Positions 1 through 10,890 of a stretch of 64,000 bases of DNA are shown piece by piece (the first letter of the stretch is position 1; the number at the start of each line of letters is the position of its first letter). Made by a program: the position numbers and the translations under genes. Source of the DNA: Lenzites betulinus (Eukaryota > Basidiomycota > Agaricomycetes > Polyporales > Polyporaceae); the NCBI GenBank assembly GCA_022264855.1, contig JABYQU010000047.1, forward strand, positions 268,499 to 332,498, in the 5' to 3' direction. The notes beneath the pieces are model-generated. The model saw nothing but the letters and a program-made list of their open reading frames with translations, was not told where the DNA came from and made no database searches.

Positions 1-415
1 TATTGCAACATGCAACGAGGGTCTGCCATAGCTAAGGTAAGATGCATCATTGGATCTTCAAGAGTCTGCGCCTAGGGAGTATCGCTCTCTCGCCGCTTAC
101 GTTCTCAACAGGCTCCGTGTCTATCGGACGGCGCAGCATAGCGTCAGCCGCCGAGTCACTCCTAAACCGAGTAGGTTGGGCACCTCGGTTCCACTTCGAG
201 CATTATGGGAAAATGGCTGCGCGCCCGCGCATCTGCGTGTGATGGAAGTTATTCTTCACGTGTCCTGCCGGTCGTCTTCGTGGCCTTGGGCCGGCTCGAT
301 AACAATGTGAACAGGTTAAATACGCTCACCCAGTCCTAGCCACTTGCAACGCCCCCAGCAGCGAACCAAGTCGGCAGCACCTCTCTCCAAGAACGCATCC
401 ACACCTTAGACCACC
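1..415. other. Intergenic leader before the first FAD monooxygenase
   Basis: No coding segment is supported here. The last ~60 bases before the ATG at 416 are a plausible short 5' leader. The short open frames are unconvincing. Confidence 0.4.
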
Positions 416-1603
416 ATGACCATCCCTTCTCCGAATTATCCTCGTATCGCCATCATCGGAGGCGGTCCAGGAGGGCTCTCTCTTCTTCTTACTCTCTCGA
501 AGCGAGGTGTTCCCGCGACACTCTACGAGCGCGAAACGGACAGCAATGCTCGTGCTCATCTCGGAGGTATGCTTGACCTCGAGTGGGAGACTGGCCAACG
601 CGCGCTCCGGGAGAATGGGATGGAGGACGTCTTCAGGAAGCACTCGCGCCGCGACGCCGAGGAAGCCCGTATTTGCGGCAAGAACGGCATACCGCTTTTC
701 GTTCACGCTGGCGAACAGCCCACAGACGACAACCTCAAGGATGCACGTCCGGAGATCGACCGACGCGTCCTTCGTCAGATCCTCCTCGATGCCGTACCTC
801 CGGAGGCGATCAAGTGGAACCACGGGCTCACGTCCATCCGAGTCCTTGAAGACGGCCAGCACGAGCTCTCCTTCGCAAACGGCCTTGTCACTGTCGTTGA
901 TCTCGTCGTTGGGGCCGACGGAGCGAACTCTCACATTCGTCCTTTGCTCTCCTCCGCAGTCCCAATCTATCATGGTGTCACGGGTGCCGAAATCTCGTTG
1001 GCACCTGCTATCGCTGCACTTCCCGAAAACCGCGAGATCAACGAGGGTGTCGGACGCGGTACCTGCTATGCAGTGGAGGACAGCAAGATGCTTGCGCTGC
1101 AGCGTAATGGCGACGGACGTATTCGCGGATACGCATGGCACCGCAACACGCTCGATTGGACTCTCCCCAGCGACCCCAAGGACGCCAAGAAGGTCCTCCT
1201 AGATATCTACTCTGATTGGGCTCCGTGGATGCGGAAGTTCATCGAGCTCGCCGACGAGAGCGCCATCTACCCCCGTCCCCTTTTCCACCTCATCGTCGGC
1301 CACCGCTGGGAGCACAAGGCAGGCATCACTCTCATCGGCGACGCGGCGCATCTGATGAGCCCGTTCGCCGGCGCTGGTGCAAACCTCGCTATGCGGGACG
1401 GGTTGGAGCTGGGTCTGGTTCTCGCTGAGGCAGTGTCGAAGGGCGCAGGACGCGATGAAAGAGAGGCGGCGATTGCAGCGTGGGAGGCAGAAATGTTCGA
1501 CAAGGTGGAGAAGTTCGCTTCGCTTACCGCCAGTAACCTCGAGTTAGTCATTAGTCCTTCCGCGCCCCAATCGGCGGTGGAGGCGTTCACGCGTTCTATC
1601 TAG
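416..1603 (+). CDS. FAD-dependent monooxygenase (aromatic hydroxylase / TetX-like), copy A
   Basis: An intronless 395-aa flavoprotein of the group A FAD monooxygenase family (FAD_binding_3 type, as in salicylate hydroxylases and TetX-like enzymes). It would use NAD(P)H and O2 to hydroxylate a small, probably aromatic, substrate in the cytosol. Visible motifs are the N-terminal dinucleotide fold IIGGGPGGLS (residues 13-22) followed by the acidic ribose-binding ERE near residue 38, the DG motif GADGANSHIR (about 165-174), and the GD motif GDAAHLMSPFAGAG (about 308-321). Length is normal and no membrane anchor is seen. A close paralog lies tail-to-tail 178 bp downstream, so this is a local inverted duplication. 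The start is the first ATG, just ahead of the FAD fold. Substrate cannot be inferred. Confidence 0.9.
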   Translation: MTIPSPNYPRIAIIGGGPGGLSLLLTLSKRGVPATLYERETDSNARAHLGGMLDLEWETGQRALRENGMEDVFRKHSRRDAEEARICGKNGIPLFVHAGEQPTDDNLKDARPEIDRRVLRQILLDAVPPEAIKWNHGLTSIRVLEDGQHELSFANGLVTVVDLVVGADGANSHIRPLLSSAVPIYHGVTGAEISLAPAIAALPENREINEGVGRGTCYAVEDSKMLALQRNGDGRIRGYAWHRNTLDWTLPSDPKDAKKVLLDIYSDWAPWMRKFIELADESAIYPRPLFHLIVGHRWEHKAGITLIGDAAHLMSPFAGAGANLAMRDGLELGLVLAEAVSKGAGRDEREAAIAAWEAEMFDKVEKFASLTASNLELVISPSAPQSAVEAFTRSI

Positions 1604-1781
1604 TCGAAAGTGCATTTATGTTGCGAATGTATGGTCTTCACGTCCCTTCGTTATTCACTTTGTACAACATGTCCCTAGTTTATATATGGCCCATCGAAGT
1701 CATACCACGAACCGTGTTCAGCAACATGCCGATTCGTCGTATCATGATACACTTGTAAACTCAAAGCCCTACAGCATGTAA

Positions 1782-2984
1782 CTACGGAATGTCAACTGCA
1801 GCCATTGCCTCCTCCATTGCCTTCACAGCCGCATGCGGGGCGCCGGGACCGATGAACGCCTCCAAGTTCTTGGCGGTGGACGTAGCATCCTCCTCTGACC
1901 TGGCGAACATTCCCTCTTCCCACGCAGCGAGTGCCGCCTCTCTCTCTCCCGCGCTCAGGCCCTTCGACACACTTTCAGCGAGGACCAGTCCGAGGTCCAA
2001 ACCGTCCCGCATCGCGAGGTTGGCTCCGGCTCCGGCGAAAGGACTCATCAGGTGCGCCGCGTCTCCGATGATAGTGATGCCGGGCTTGTGCTCCCAGCGG
2101 TGGCCTACGACGAGGTGGAAGAGCGGGCGGGGATAGATCGCGTTCTCATCGCACTGTTCGATGACCTTGCGGACCCAGGGAGCCCAGTCGGCGTAGAGGT
2201 CGAGCAGGACTTTCTTCGCTTCCTTAGGGTCGCTAGGAATCACCCAGTCGAGCGATTGACGGTGCCATGCGTACACACGAATACGCCCGTCCCCGTTGCG
2301 CTGAAGGGTGAATATCTTGCCGTCCTGCGCGAGGAGGCAGGTGCCCTTGCCGACACCTTCGTTAATGTCGCGATTCTCGGGGAGGGCCACGACCGACGGC
2401 GGGAGTGAGATCTCGGCACCCGTGACGCCATGATAGAGGGGCACCGCAGGGGAGAGAAGAGGTCGGATGCGGGAGTGTGCGCCATCTGCGCCGACGACCA
2501 AGTCTGCTGTAGTCACGAGACCATTCGCGAAGGTAAGCTGATGTTGGCCGTCCTCGAGAGGGATGATAGATACGAGAGCGTGGTCCCACTTGATCGCGTC
2601 CTGAGGCACGGCGTCGTGGAGGATGCTGAGTAGAACGCGGCGGTCAATTTCAGGCCGCGACTGACTCAGGTCGTTGTCGTCAGGCGCAGAGCCCTCGTCG
2701 TGAAAAACGGGGACACCGTCCTTTCCACCGATTATAGTCTCCTCGGCGTCGGTGCGAGAGTACTTCTTGAAGAGGCCCTCCAGCCCGTTCTCGCGCAGTG
2801 CCTGTTGGCCGGTGTTCCACGCAAGGTCGAGCATACCACCGAGGTGCGAGCGCGCATCCCGGCTGGCGTCCCGTTCGTACAGTGTTGCAGGAACGCCGCG
2901 TTTGGAGAGGGTCAGAAGAAGGACGAGACCACCTGGACCTCCGCCAATAATTGCGATTCGAGGGGGATTCGAGAAGGAAGTCAT
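1782..2984 (-). CDS. FAD-dependent monooxygenase, copy B (convergent paralog)
   Basis: An intronless 400-aa paralog of the gene at 416-1603 with the same motif order: IAIIGGGPGGLVLLL near the N-terminus, VVGADGAHSRIRPLL in the middle, and GDAAHLMSPFAGAGANLAM for flavin ribityl/phosphate binding. Aligned by eye, most positions match copy A. Differences cluster in the central substrate domain (for example around GKDGVPVFHDEG) and at the C-terminus, suggesting substrate divergence. The two genes converge, so they have separate promoters. The start at 2984 matches copy A's start to within a few residues. The promoter side (3000-3200) faces a C-rich intergenic stretch. Function by family is solid; substrate is unknown. 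Confidence 0.9.
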   Translation of the reverse strand: MTSFSNPPRIAIIGGGPGGLVLLLTLSKRGVPATLYERDASRDARSHLGGMLDLAWNTGQQALRENGLEGLFKKYSRTDAEETIIGGKDGVPVFHDEGSAPDDNDLSQSRPEIDRRVLLSILHDAVPQDAIKWDHALVSIIPLEDGQHQLTFANGLVTTADLVVGADGAHSRIRPLLSPAVPLYHGVTGAEISLPPSVVALPENRDINEGVGKGTCLLAQDGKIFTLQRNGDGRIRVYAWHRQSLDWVIPSDPKEAKKVLLDLYADWAPWVRKVIEQCDENAIYPRPLFHLVVGHRWEHKPGITIIGDAAHLMSPFAGAGANLAMRDGLDLGLVLAESVSKGLSAGEREAALAAWEEGMFARSEEDATSTAKNLEAFIGPGAPHAAVKAMEEAMAAVDIP

Positions 2985-3203
2985 TGTCGCTGAGACGTTA
3001 TTTCAGAGCGCTGAGGATGTGTTACTTAGGGGTGAAGGAACACGAACCTTTGAGTGAAGTGGGCTTGAGGAATCAGCTGAGGTCAGGGGTCCTATAACAA
3101 GATAGCCACTGGCGTGTCGGATCCGTGATGTCAGAACGCTGAGCGCTGCTGAGCGGCCAAGGGTGCTCTTATACTAAGGGATCTCGGCGGGAGCGCCGCG
3201 TCA

Positions 3204-3217
3204 CCCCCCCCCCCCCC
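3204..3217. repeat. Poly-C homopolymer
   Basis: Fourteen consecutive C followed by (CCCT)-like sequence. A slippage-prone tract upstream of the minus-strand FAD gene. Confidence 0.9.
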
Positions 3218-3679
3218 TCCCTCCCTCCTCTCCGCGCGAAGCTTCCTTCTGACTCGCAGCGCCACGCAAATTTGATCGCAGTCTGACAACGGGGATCATA
3301 CAACGCCGAAACAATAAATCACAGCGACGATCTAGTACTAGTGATAGCCATGCCGCGACCGTCAGTGACTCACTGACCTGGGCGGTGGGTTGCCTACGAA
3401 AGCCTTCGGCAGTACTTCTGTAGTTCGGTATGGTGTTATCAGCAGCGCTAGTAAAAGAGGGTCAAACAGGGAACAGCCGGCCACCTGCCGTTCTGTGTAC
3501 GCAAGATCGACGCCGACGCCTCAACCATGTGGCACTCCCGGAGGCGGTACATGGAAGAAAGGTGAAGAATTTCAATTTGAAGCTCAAAGCTTGAAGTGTT
3601 GGCGAGCTTGAGTCGGCGCTACTGAAGGCTATTCCTATGAAACTATCCGTTCCCTACCAGTTAGCATATGCTAGAGATA

Positions 3680-3870
3680 CCAGAGTGTGGCTTGAAGACG
3701 AGGAGAAGGAAGAATGCGCATGCTGTTCTCCCAACAGTCCGAGGCGGCGAGATTGCATCGGTGCACGCTATGACGTAAGTAGTGCTTAGACATGTCACGC
3801 AGGCTTTCTCTTCCCAGCTCGTTTTGCTGCCAACGAGGTAATTCCCGACGGCGATGCGACCGACGATATT
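3680..3870 (+). repeat. Diverged dispersed sequence, copy 1 (partner at 18543-18740)
   Basis: On the plus strand this aligns with the minus strand of 18543-18740. Shared landmarks in the same order are GAAGACGAGGAGAA, a C/T tract ending CCCAACAG, CGAGGC-GCGAG, TATGACGTA, GGCTTTC-CTTC and GGTAATTCCCGAC. Between them are substitutions and small gaps. The CCCAACAG and GT positions resemble splice signals, so this may be a relic of a small split gene rather than a transposon. No product is assigned. Confidence 0.5.
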
Positions 3871-4060
3871 AGACTAATCGACCGAACTCGGTAGGTCGTG
3901 TACAAGATATCACCACAAGTTGAAGATATATGAGATATATTCGCGGTTACATCCGAGCGTTACAAGTGTCCAAACTTCCATGCCAAAGTTCATGTTCCAG
4001 GGGTAGATACTCCAGATACCGCGATTTCTGCCGTGAGGGTGACGGTAGAGCGCCAAGTAC

Positions 4061-5771
4061 TCAGTTGGTGGTTGCGTCGGTGAAAGACGTGGTAGCGAAG
4101 CCGACGCGCGCGTTCGCGACGTCCCAGACGTAATAGAAACGCTCGAGGAAGGCAAAGCCGTCGATGAAGTCGAGGCCCTCGCCAGAGTTGGAGCCGAGGT
4201 CAGCAACAATCAGGTAGATGCCGTCCGCGTCGCCGCCGATGGCAGTGTTGAGCTGCGTGGGATAGCGCGTGAGCAAGTCTGCTTCTTGTCTTACACTGGT
4301 TTGGTACTCACAGCACGGGGCCAAATCTGGGCGTTGGCCGTAAACTCGTAGGTGTTCTGAACGGTGAAAAGTCAGAGTTGTTAATAGTTCAATGCTACGG
4401 TGTCTATACCTCGCCGATGTTGAAGAACAGGCTCTCCAGATTAGCAAACTGGTCCGCAGTGATTTTCAAGAGACCGGTGTTGCTGTCCGCCACGGCGCCC
4501 GTGGCGGTCTGGTAAGCGGCAAGCGCATCTATAGGTACAGAACCTGTGAGTAATTATAATATAAAACATGAATGGTCATTACTCACCAGAGGCAATGAGA
4601 ACGAGGGTGGTACCAGTGTCGGTGATACCGGCGGTGGAGCTGAGAATGGGGGTTCCCGCCGAGCCATAGGTAATCGACTGGTCAATGCCGACGTATGCCG
4701 ACGCAGGGGATGTCGAAGTGACGGGACTAGCAAATGCGTCCGTTAACCTTCTATCACGGACCTACAGGAATGATCCGGGGGAACTTACACGTAGGCGATG
4801 TCCCCAGTAAACTTGCTCGAGTCCGTGCCCCCGAAGGTGAGCTCGCCGTTAGTGACGGAGATTTCGGTGGTCGGTTCAAAGGATATGCCGACGAGCGCGC
4901 TGCTAATGATCCCCTGCGAAAAGGCGTTGTCGATCACGGTGGGTATTTCGCCCCCGCTAGAAGTCGTTTCCTCAGTCAAGTCCACGGGACCAAGGCTGAA
5001 TTCGAAATGTTCAATTTATTGTCGCCGCACGCATGTTTCCTGGTGAGACATACCCAAGGATCCCGTCGACGCCGTCGAAGCCAATTGCAAACTCGGAAAC
5101 ACCAATAGACTGCCCCGTGATTACGATGTCCCCGAGGGTGACGGTGTCGAGGAACTCCTCGCCTGTAAGGCGTAGATTGTTGTCAGCACACCGGTTGCAC
5201 CTCTATCGCATACACGCGCTTTCGCGCCGCATGTCAACCCACCGAAGAAGAACCCCGATCCGTAGCTGACTTCCTGTAGGGCGCCATTGAACTCAAACTA
5301 TGTTCCAGGAGCACGATAAGGCGCGGCAACGTACCACCTCGTCGCCCGTGTCCACGCTGCTCGACGTCTGCACGTATGCTGTATCCGCGCCGACCCACGT
5401 GTTCGAGCTGCCGGTGTCGACGATGAGGTTGTCTGCAAAGCGGCGGTCAGCTTCCGCCCCACATAGCATCCACGGACCAACCGAGTCGCGCAGACGTACA
5501 TTGGGTGGGAGGTGTGCCGTGCGCCGTTCGTGACGGGCACGCCGATGGCCGCGGCCGCAGCGCTCTTGAAGCTCGCGCTCTTACCACCCGCTAAACCCTG
5601 GTTCTTGAGCACCTTCGCGCGCGCCTGGTCCGCCTTGAGGACGTTCGCCGCCGCGGTAACGTTGAACCGACGCGCGATCGAGAGCGAGATCGGCGAGTCG
5701 CGAACGACGACCGGCTTGGCGACGACCGCAGCCACGGCGAGAGAGACGATAGGGAGAAGGTGAGCGAGCAT
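4061..5771 (-). pseudogene. Polyporopepsin-like aspartic protease, copy 1, with N-terminal deletion/frameshift
   Basis: A secreted pepsin-family (MEROPS A1) protease gene with several ~50-70 nt introns. Seen: a signal peptide at the first Met (5771), a propeptide (ARRFNVTAAANVLKADQARAK), the first catalytic triad DTGSSNTWVG (about 5405-5430), flap tyrosine in SYGSG, the second triad DTGTT (about 4585-4610), and the C-terminal FIDGFAFLERFYYVWD ending TDATTN. Compared with its three neighbours, copy 1 lacks the strand just before the first catalytic Asp: they read NQAVDYV-TV, intron, V-VG-P, whereas here VTNGA meets GTPPTQY in another frame around 5500-5520. I saw no intron that repairs this, so the gene is probably broken or mis-assembled. 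Polyporopepsin itself is a secreted acid, milk-clotting-type protease. Confidence 0.75.
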
Positions 5772-8634
5772 GTCGGAGTGAGGGAGGATGCTGGGCTGGG
5801 CCTGGAGAGCTCTTGTGGTCGCGCGCCGTCTGCTTTATATAGAGTTGGGCAGGCCATGGAGCAGGAACCAGGGCTTGCAGAGAAGGGCCTATTGCGATTT
5901 GCCAAGCGCGCAGTGAAAGCTGGGGCGGGGAATATCATGACAACCAAAAAGGGAAGAAACGCGGTGCGGAGAGTGCGCGCGGTACCAGGTGGCAGGAGGG
6001 CGCGGATGCCGTGCGCACTCCGTACGGCTGACGACGAGGCGCGGTCCGCAGCACGCGACCACTCACCATCCTGCAGTGATATGCGCAGAGCAGCTAGAAC
6101 CGGTGATGCATCATGGTTTTTCGGTAACTGCGGGAAGCAGACTTCCAGGGCTGGCCGGTTCGGCGTTAGAGTAGGAGGTATGATGATATTGCACCACCGG
6201 CCCAAATTGAAGCATTGGCCATTTCCCAGCCTGTCCAGATGGAGGTCGCTGGGGAGCGGTCTTAGGCTCGCCTTGCATGAACGATATGACGGAGTCGCGT
6301 TGAATGGAATGCCGTGTGCATATCATCAAGCTTCGGATAGGGTATACAACACCGATATCGCGCGCCCGCCGATGCCATAGTGAACGCTTCCTCCTCGGCA
6401 AATGTAGATAGTGTTCTTCCGTATTCGCTATGTGGGACCCATGACCAGGATGTAGTTCTAGCATGACCATAGTCTGAAGTGGGGGTAGATCTAGATAGGG
6501 TCAGCGAAAAAACGACAAGCCCTACACGTGAAACGTCAGAACGAGAAGGCGACAATGATGCGGAGATGTTCACGCATACCGCCGGCAACAGCAAGCCGCT
6601 AAGCTATGTAATGTCCACATGGGTGAGCTCTAGCTGATGGGTGAACGCTAGTCCAAATTGTATGGCTTCGACGCGTTGAAATTATCAGCTGCTTTCGATC
6701 GCAATGTCGGTATCAGGATTCAAACCTCGTAGCCCTCCAATGCCGTAGTTGACTCGTCCTTTGTGTACAAGCCGTCTAGGAGCGACGACGATCCATGTTG
6801 AAGTTTGTGCGATGGTCGGGCCCGGGGCACAGGGCCGTGCAGCAGAAGATGGGTTCAAGTTCTAGATACATATCGCTGAATCGACTCGTTCTCCATCAGA
6901 TGATCGTCTGCAGAAGATAGGGCAGGACGGTTACCTACAAATCGTACTATTATATGATATCGCACTGGGATATGCTCAGGTCTGCGCGCGCTATCACTGA
7001 CCTTGAGAACGTCATCTACAGCAAGATGCCGTCCATGGCCTGAGTGTAGTTCGATAGCTATTTGTGGCCGCCGTAGTGAACAGTGGTCAGCAATACCTCA
7101 AGGTTATGTGAACTGGGCAGGAGCTTAAAGATGATGCTGCTGCATTGACCACATGTTCTCCCCCAGCGTACCAGGCAGCCCACGGCCCACTGCGATCAGC
7201 ACAGTCGGCCCTAGCACGGTGTTGCGCGTCGCCACATGCGCACGCATACCATGCGATGGTGGAATTATGAATATAGCCGGTCCTGAGGCTTCCAAGCACG
7301 TCATGGTCCACCTGTCAGTGTGAGAGCAAAGGTTGATGGGAACGAGTGCGCGCTCGATCTCGACCAGCTCGATGCCCGAAGCACATGGGGGGTGGAGGAA
7401 GAGCAGAGCTTCTCCAGGAACATCCATGCAACCCGAGGGTGGTGCGACGGAATGCCGTGACGATTGGTGTAAGTTCCGTCAAGCTCTCTATTTCGAAGAG
7501 GAGATGAGGCAAGCGGACGCACGGCGAGCTGACAGTGGATGGCGGCGCGAGCAATCTTGTCGGCCGGCGATGGGAAGGTGAAGAGCCACTGGAAACCTTA
7601 GAAATCTTACGGCGGCTGTACACTTGCACGAGGCGTACTGAATTGGTGCGCAAGATGGCGCACTCGGTGGGACCCGGGGAAGAGCATGGCCCTCAAACCT
7701 AGTGCCACACAGACAACTGTTCATGAGTACAAACGCGCAGCGCGATAGAATATATTTATCGCTCCAAAGTATAACTCACACGTGTTCAACGTGTCCCTTT
7801 CCTCGCGAGGATCCCTTCTACAAACCAAGACACTTCATCCTGAAGTCCTGAGATCTGAGCTCTGAGCTTGTGCGACTAAGACACACAGCACTAAGCAATG
7901 TGGTAAAGAAAGACAGTGTATACTGAGGCGACCGTTGGAAAGTACCCAGATCATACTCATAGTTTTGACACAGGTCTTAGTACCAGGCCAAAGATACTCG
8001 ATGGGATAGCGTTGTGTTTTGGGGTGACATCACAGCCAGAGCACAAGCAACGCGGTAGTGAGGTAGACCAAGGATATTGTTCATGAAGAGGGCTTTCATG
8101 TTACGTTCGAAGGCAGCAGTATGTGGAGATCAACAACTTCAGAGAAAGTTGGTCGTGGGAATATTCAATATCGCTCTTTTGTCGTTGCACGTGATCTTCC
8201 CGATCGTTGGATCCGACGTTCGACTCTCCCGCTGCTGCCAGCCAGAAGAACTCGAGGTTCGCTGCTAGGGTAGATCTCAGTCTCCTGAGACGTTGTGCTT
8301 TCAAGAGGCTGGGCTTCACCTCGAAGAGGTTTTACGATTTTGCATTGTCCGTTGACTCGCCACGAGTTTAGAGCGAGAGAGAGGAACAGACCCACATCCC
8401 ATGCGCTTCTTTCCACATAACCTAGTATCCCGGGCCGCGGACGGCTGCGCGGTGCGCACTCAAAACTACTGTTGCTATCTCTAGCCTGTGATATGAGTAA
8501 TGCTGAAGCTTGGCATTTAAACCCGTTACAAAAAGACTTTGAACCCCACACGCAGCAGATCCTGCAAGAACCCGCGACGATGTACAAAATGATATGCATG
8601 ATCTACGCTCGAGACCTATATGCTTAGAGCTGCG
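5772..8634. other. Long gene-poor interval
   Basis: About 2.9 kb with only short, overlapping frames and no family signature that I trust. 5772-6200 is the promoter side of the protease gene. A minus-strand fragment near 7315-7430 reads a hydrophobic/His pattern (LLFLHPPCASGIELVEIE) vaguely like the end of a vicinal-oxygen-chelate domain, but no other exon supports it. Confidence 0.45.
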
Positions 8635-10160
8635 TTATGATGTGCTGCAGGAAAGGGTACCTAGCGATTTCGAGTCAGCTGCCACTCGCAACGACAGCGC
8701 GGGAGACACGAACTCATGGTCGTCCAAGAAGCCTCGATCTGTGCTGATTACGTTCGCGAGCTGTGTCAGAGAAAGCCCGGAGGTGAAGGCGAGTTCTTGG
8801 TAGTGGCCCAGCGCGAACTCGAGATGGCGATCATCGAAAGGGATTCTGACATATATTGTGAGTGCGGTAGAGGTATGTTAGTAGCCGAGGATACATACAG
8901 TTCCGCGAGGGCGCGATTGACGTCCAGAACCGTGCAGCCGCCTGGGTTTTCGACTATCACGAAAATGTCGCCCTCTCCATTCTCGAACTCGAGCCTATCG
9001 ACGGGGGGAAACGTCGCGAATGCGCAGGATGCGTTTGGATGTAGGCAAAGCGGACCGTACTGAGCATAGCGACTTTCCGGAAAGGTAGGGAGCTGTGTGA
9101 GCAGGATCGAAACGGAATCTTGAACTGCTGTGGGTGGTGGGGACGGTGAGGGAGAGGGGGTCGGGGTAAATGGTCGGAACTGTTGTCTGGTCTGACCGGC
9201 TGCACCGTACGATTGCGAGAAGTGAAGATAGAAGTAGAGCGGGTGGAAGTCAAGTGCATGTTCCGGGTGGATTGTTTTTATCCGAACATATGGCCACCGG
9301 TGATAATGTTCGACTAAGGAACAGGTCAGTATCGGGCTTATACCATTGATATACTGACAATCCCGTGTAAATGGATCCGATTGTATACCGAGGCAAGCTA
9401 CTCGCGGCCTTAACAACCCAAACTTAGCCGGCGAGATCTACAGGCCGTCACTAAGTTCCGGGTCCGCTCCTACAGACTGAAATCAGGTGACGGCCGTCAT
9501 TACCCGATATGTCCCGCGCCCCCGCCGGGTCTAAGGGTCGGGGGCCCACACGCAATATCACAAGACGAGGTCCAACCCTCACGAGGCACCATGTAGCGAC
9601 GTGGCGTTGTGTAACCTTGTAGGTCCAGGGACATTACAGGCCGCTGCGAGATCATCCCTGACGGTAAGGGCGCCTATTATCTAGAGCTCGCTCCGATTGG
9701 CTGTAGATGATAGGCGCCCATATTCCAGGCGAGAAATATGCGAGCGATAGCGGTTTTTCTTCGGACGGACTGCGCATGTGTTTCTCATCGTCGTGCTTCC
9801 CATCGTTTGAGATTATAACGCTCATGGGCAGCGTCGTCGCTGGAGAGGAACATTACACTCACCGAAACATGCGTTCGCCTTGGTACAGCTCCGAATTTCA
9901 CAGATTGAGGTGTGTTTTACGATGAGTCGGGCGAGACGTCTATAAGTCATGTCGCGCACTTGCTGCGGGCCCTCCCTTCGGATCGGCCATCCAAATCCTG
10001 CGACGAAGCATGCCGATTGCCAGATATCGTCGTCGTTTTCGGTGAGCACGCGAAGTCGACGGCATGTCTGTGCGAGGGCGATGAGGGCCGGAAGGTCGCC
10101 GAGGAGATGATGCCAGACGTTGAGCAGGACAGCATCAGGACACGAAGGTAGAGACAACAT
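8635..10160 (-). CDS. F-box protein with conserved basidiomycete C-terminal region
   Basis: Three exons (10160-9863, 9313-8899, 8845-8635) with phase-compatible GT-AG junctions give 307 aa. Residues 1-50 form an F-box-like module (LPDAVLLNVWHHLLGDLPAL-ALAQTCRRLR), the domain that docks substrate receptors on Skp1 in SCF ubiquitin ligases. The rest has a conserved block CLHPNASCAFATFPPVDRLEF and ENPGGCTVLDVNRALAELY. The latter resembles the V-VLDV-RAL-E end of DUF6699-type domains of Agaricomycetes; that link is tentative. The start at 10160 is chosen because it immediately precedes the F-box; an upstream in-frame Met at 10271 adds low-complexity sequence. Intron 1 is unusually long (549 nt) and contains palindromes; intron 2 is 53 nt. 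Target of the ligase is unknown. Confidence 0.7.
9668..9718. repeat. Imperfect palindrome inside the long intron of the F-box gene
   Basis: GGGCGCCTATTATCTAGA at the left and TGTAGATGATAGGCGCCC at the right are inverted copies with two mismatches over 18 bases, separated by about 15 bases. A second small inverted pair, GGCCGTCAC / GTGACGGCC, lies at 9441-9494 in the same intron. This suggests small foldback insertions enlarged the intron. Confidence 0.7.
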
Positions 10161-10890
10161 AAACGAGCCGCAGGACCGTGGCAGCTGCGGAAGCGCGAAG
10201 GAGGTGGTCGTCTGCAACAAAGTGTGGTGATGAGTCGGAGACGGATGAGAGATGCGGAGCACGAGGGCCACCTACATGCCGCAGTGGTGCGGCGGTCTCT
10301 GAAGCGTGCCACCGTCAACCAGTCTGGCGTATTTCGGGAGGACGTTCGGCGTGTACACTGGGAAGGTCGCCTCCATCTGTCTCTTGTTTTATGGTGAGCG
10401 CGGAGATACTGGGTAATTATGTAGAGCCGTCCCCAAAACGCGAGAACTTGACAGGAGGCGTTCCGCGATCTCCGTGATTTCTCTCAGCAGACATGTTCCT
10501 GTGATCAGTGGTCAGTCCTCCTCATTGAGAACTGCGCGGAGGCAAATACGAACGAGTGAGTGAGTGAGCGAGTGAGGATTCCAACCGTTGCGACAAGTAT
10601 TGGCATTTTCTACATCAAAGCTTAGCATAACATCGTCAATGCCTGGCGCACCGCAGGGGCGTACAATCTCCGACGTAATCACGCTTACATTATTTGAAGC
10701 GGCGCGCAGAATATGCAGTGCCTTGTATATCCCGACGCGCTATTCGGACTCCGACCCGAGGCCTCGTGTCGCGGAAGCCGTCGTCACTCTTGCTGTCTCC
10801 GCTCACGTTCGGGCATCTATATGTCCTGCCTCTTCGTCATATAACCTCGCTTGTCGACGGGAATGCGCCCCCACTCACCCGCTCAACTCC

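Larger units (their letters stand above)
2985..4060. other. Intergenic stretch with a poly-C run and a diverged repeat copy
   Basis: Holds the presumptive promoter of the minus-strand FAD gene, a run of 14 C at 3204-3217 followed by C/T-rich sequence, and at about 3680-3870 a diverged partner of the sequence at 18543-18740. No intact gene was recognised. Confidence 0.5.

Noticed and set aside
326..1141. 271-codon minus-strand frame across the first FAD monooxygenase
   Set aside because: Mirror of a high-GC coding region; the plus strand carries all FAD motifs.
7125..7430. Minus-strand frame with LLFLHPPCASGIELVEIE, reminiscent of a vicinal-oxygen-chelate domain end
   Set aside because: No other domain parts or exons nearby; the similarity is to a short, generic pattern.
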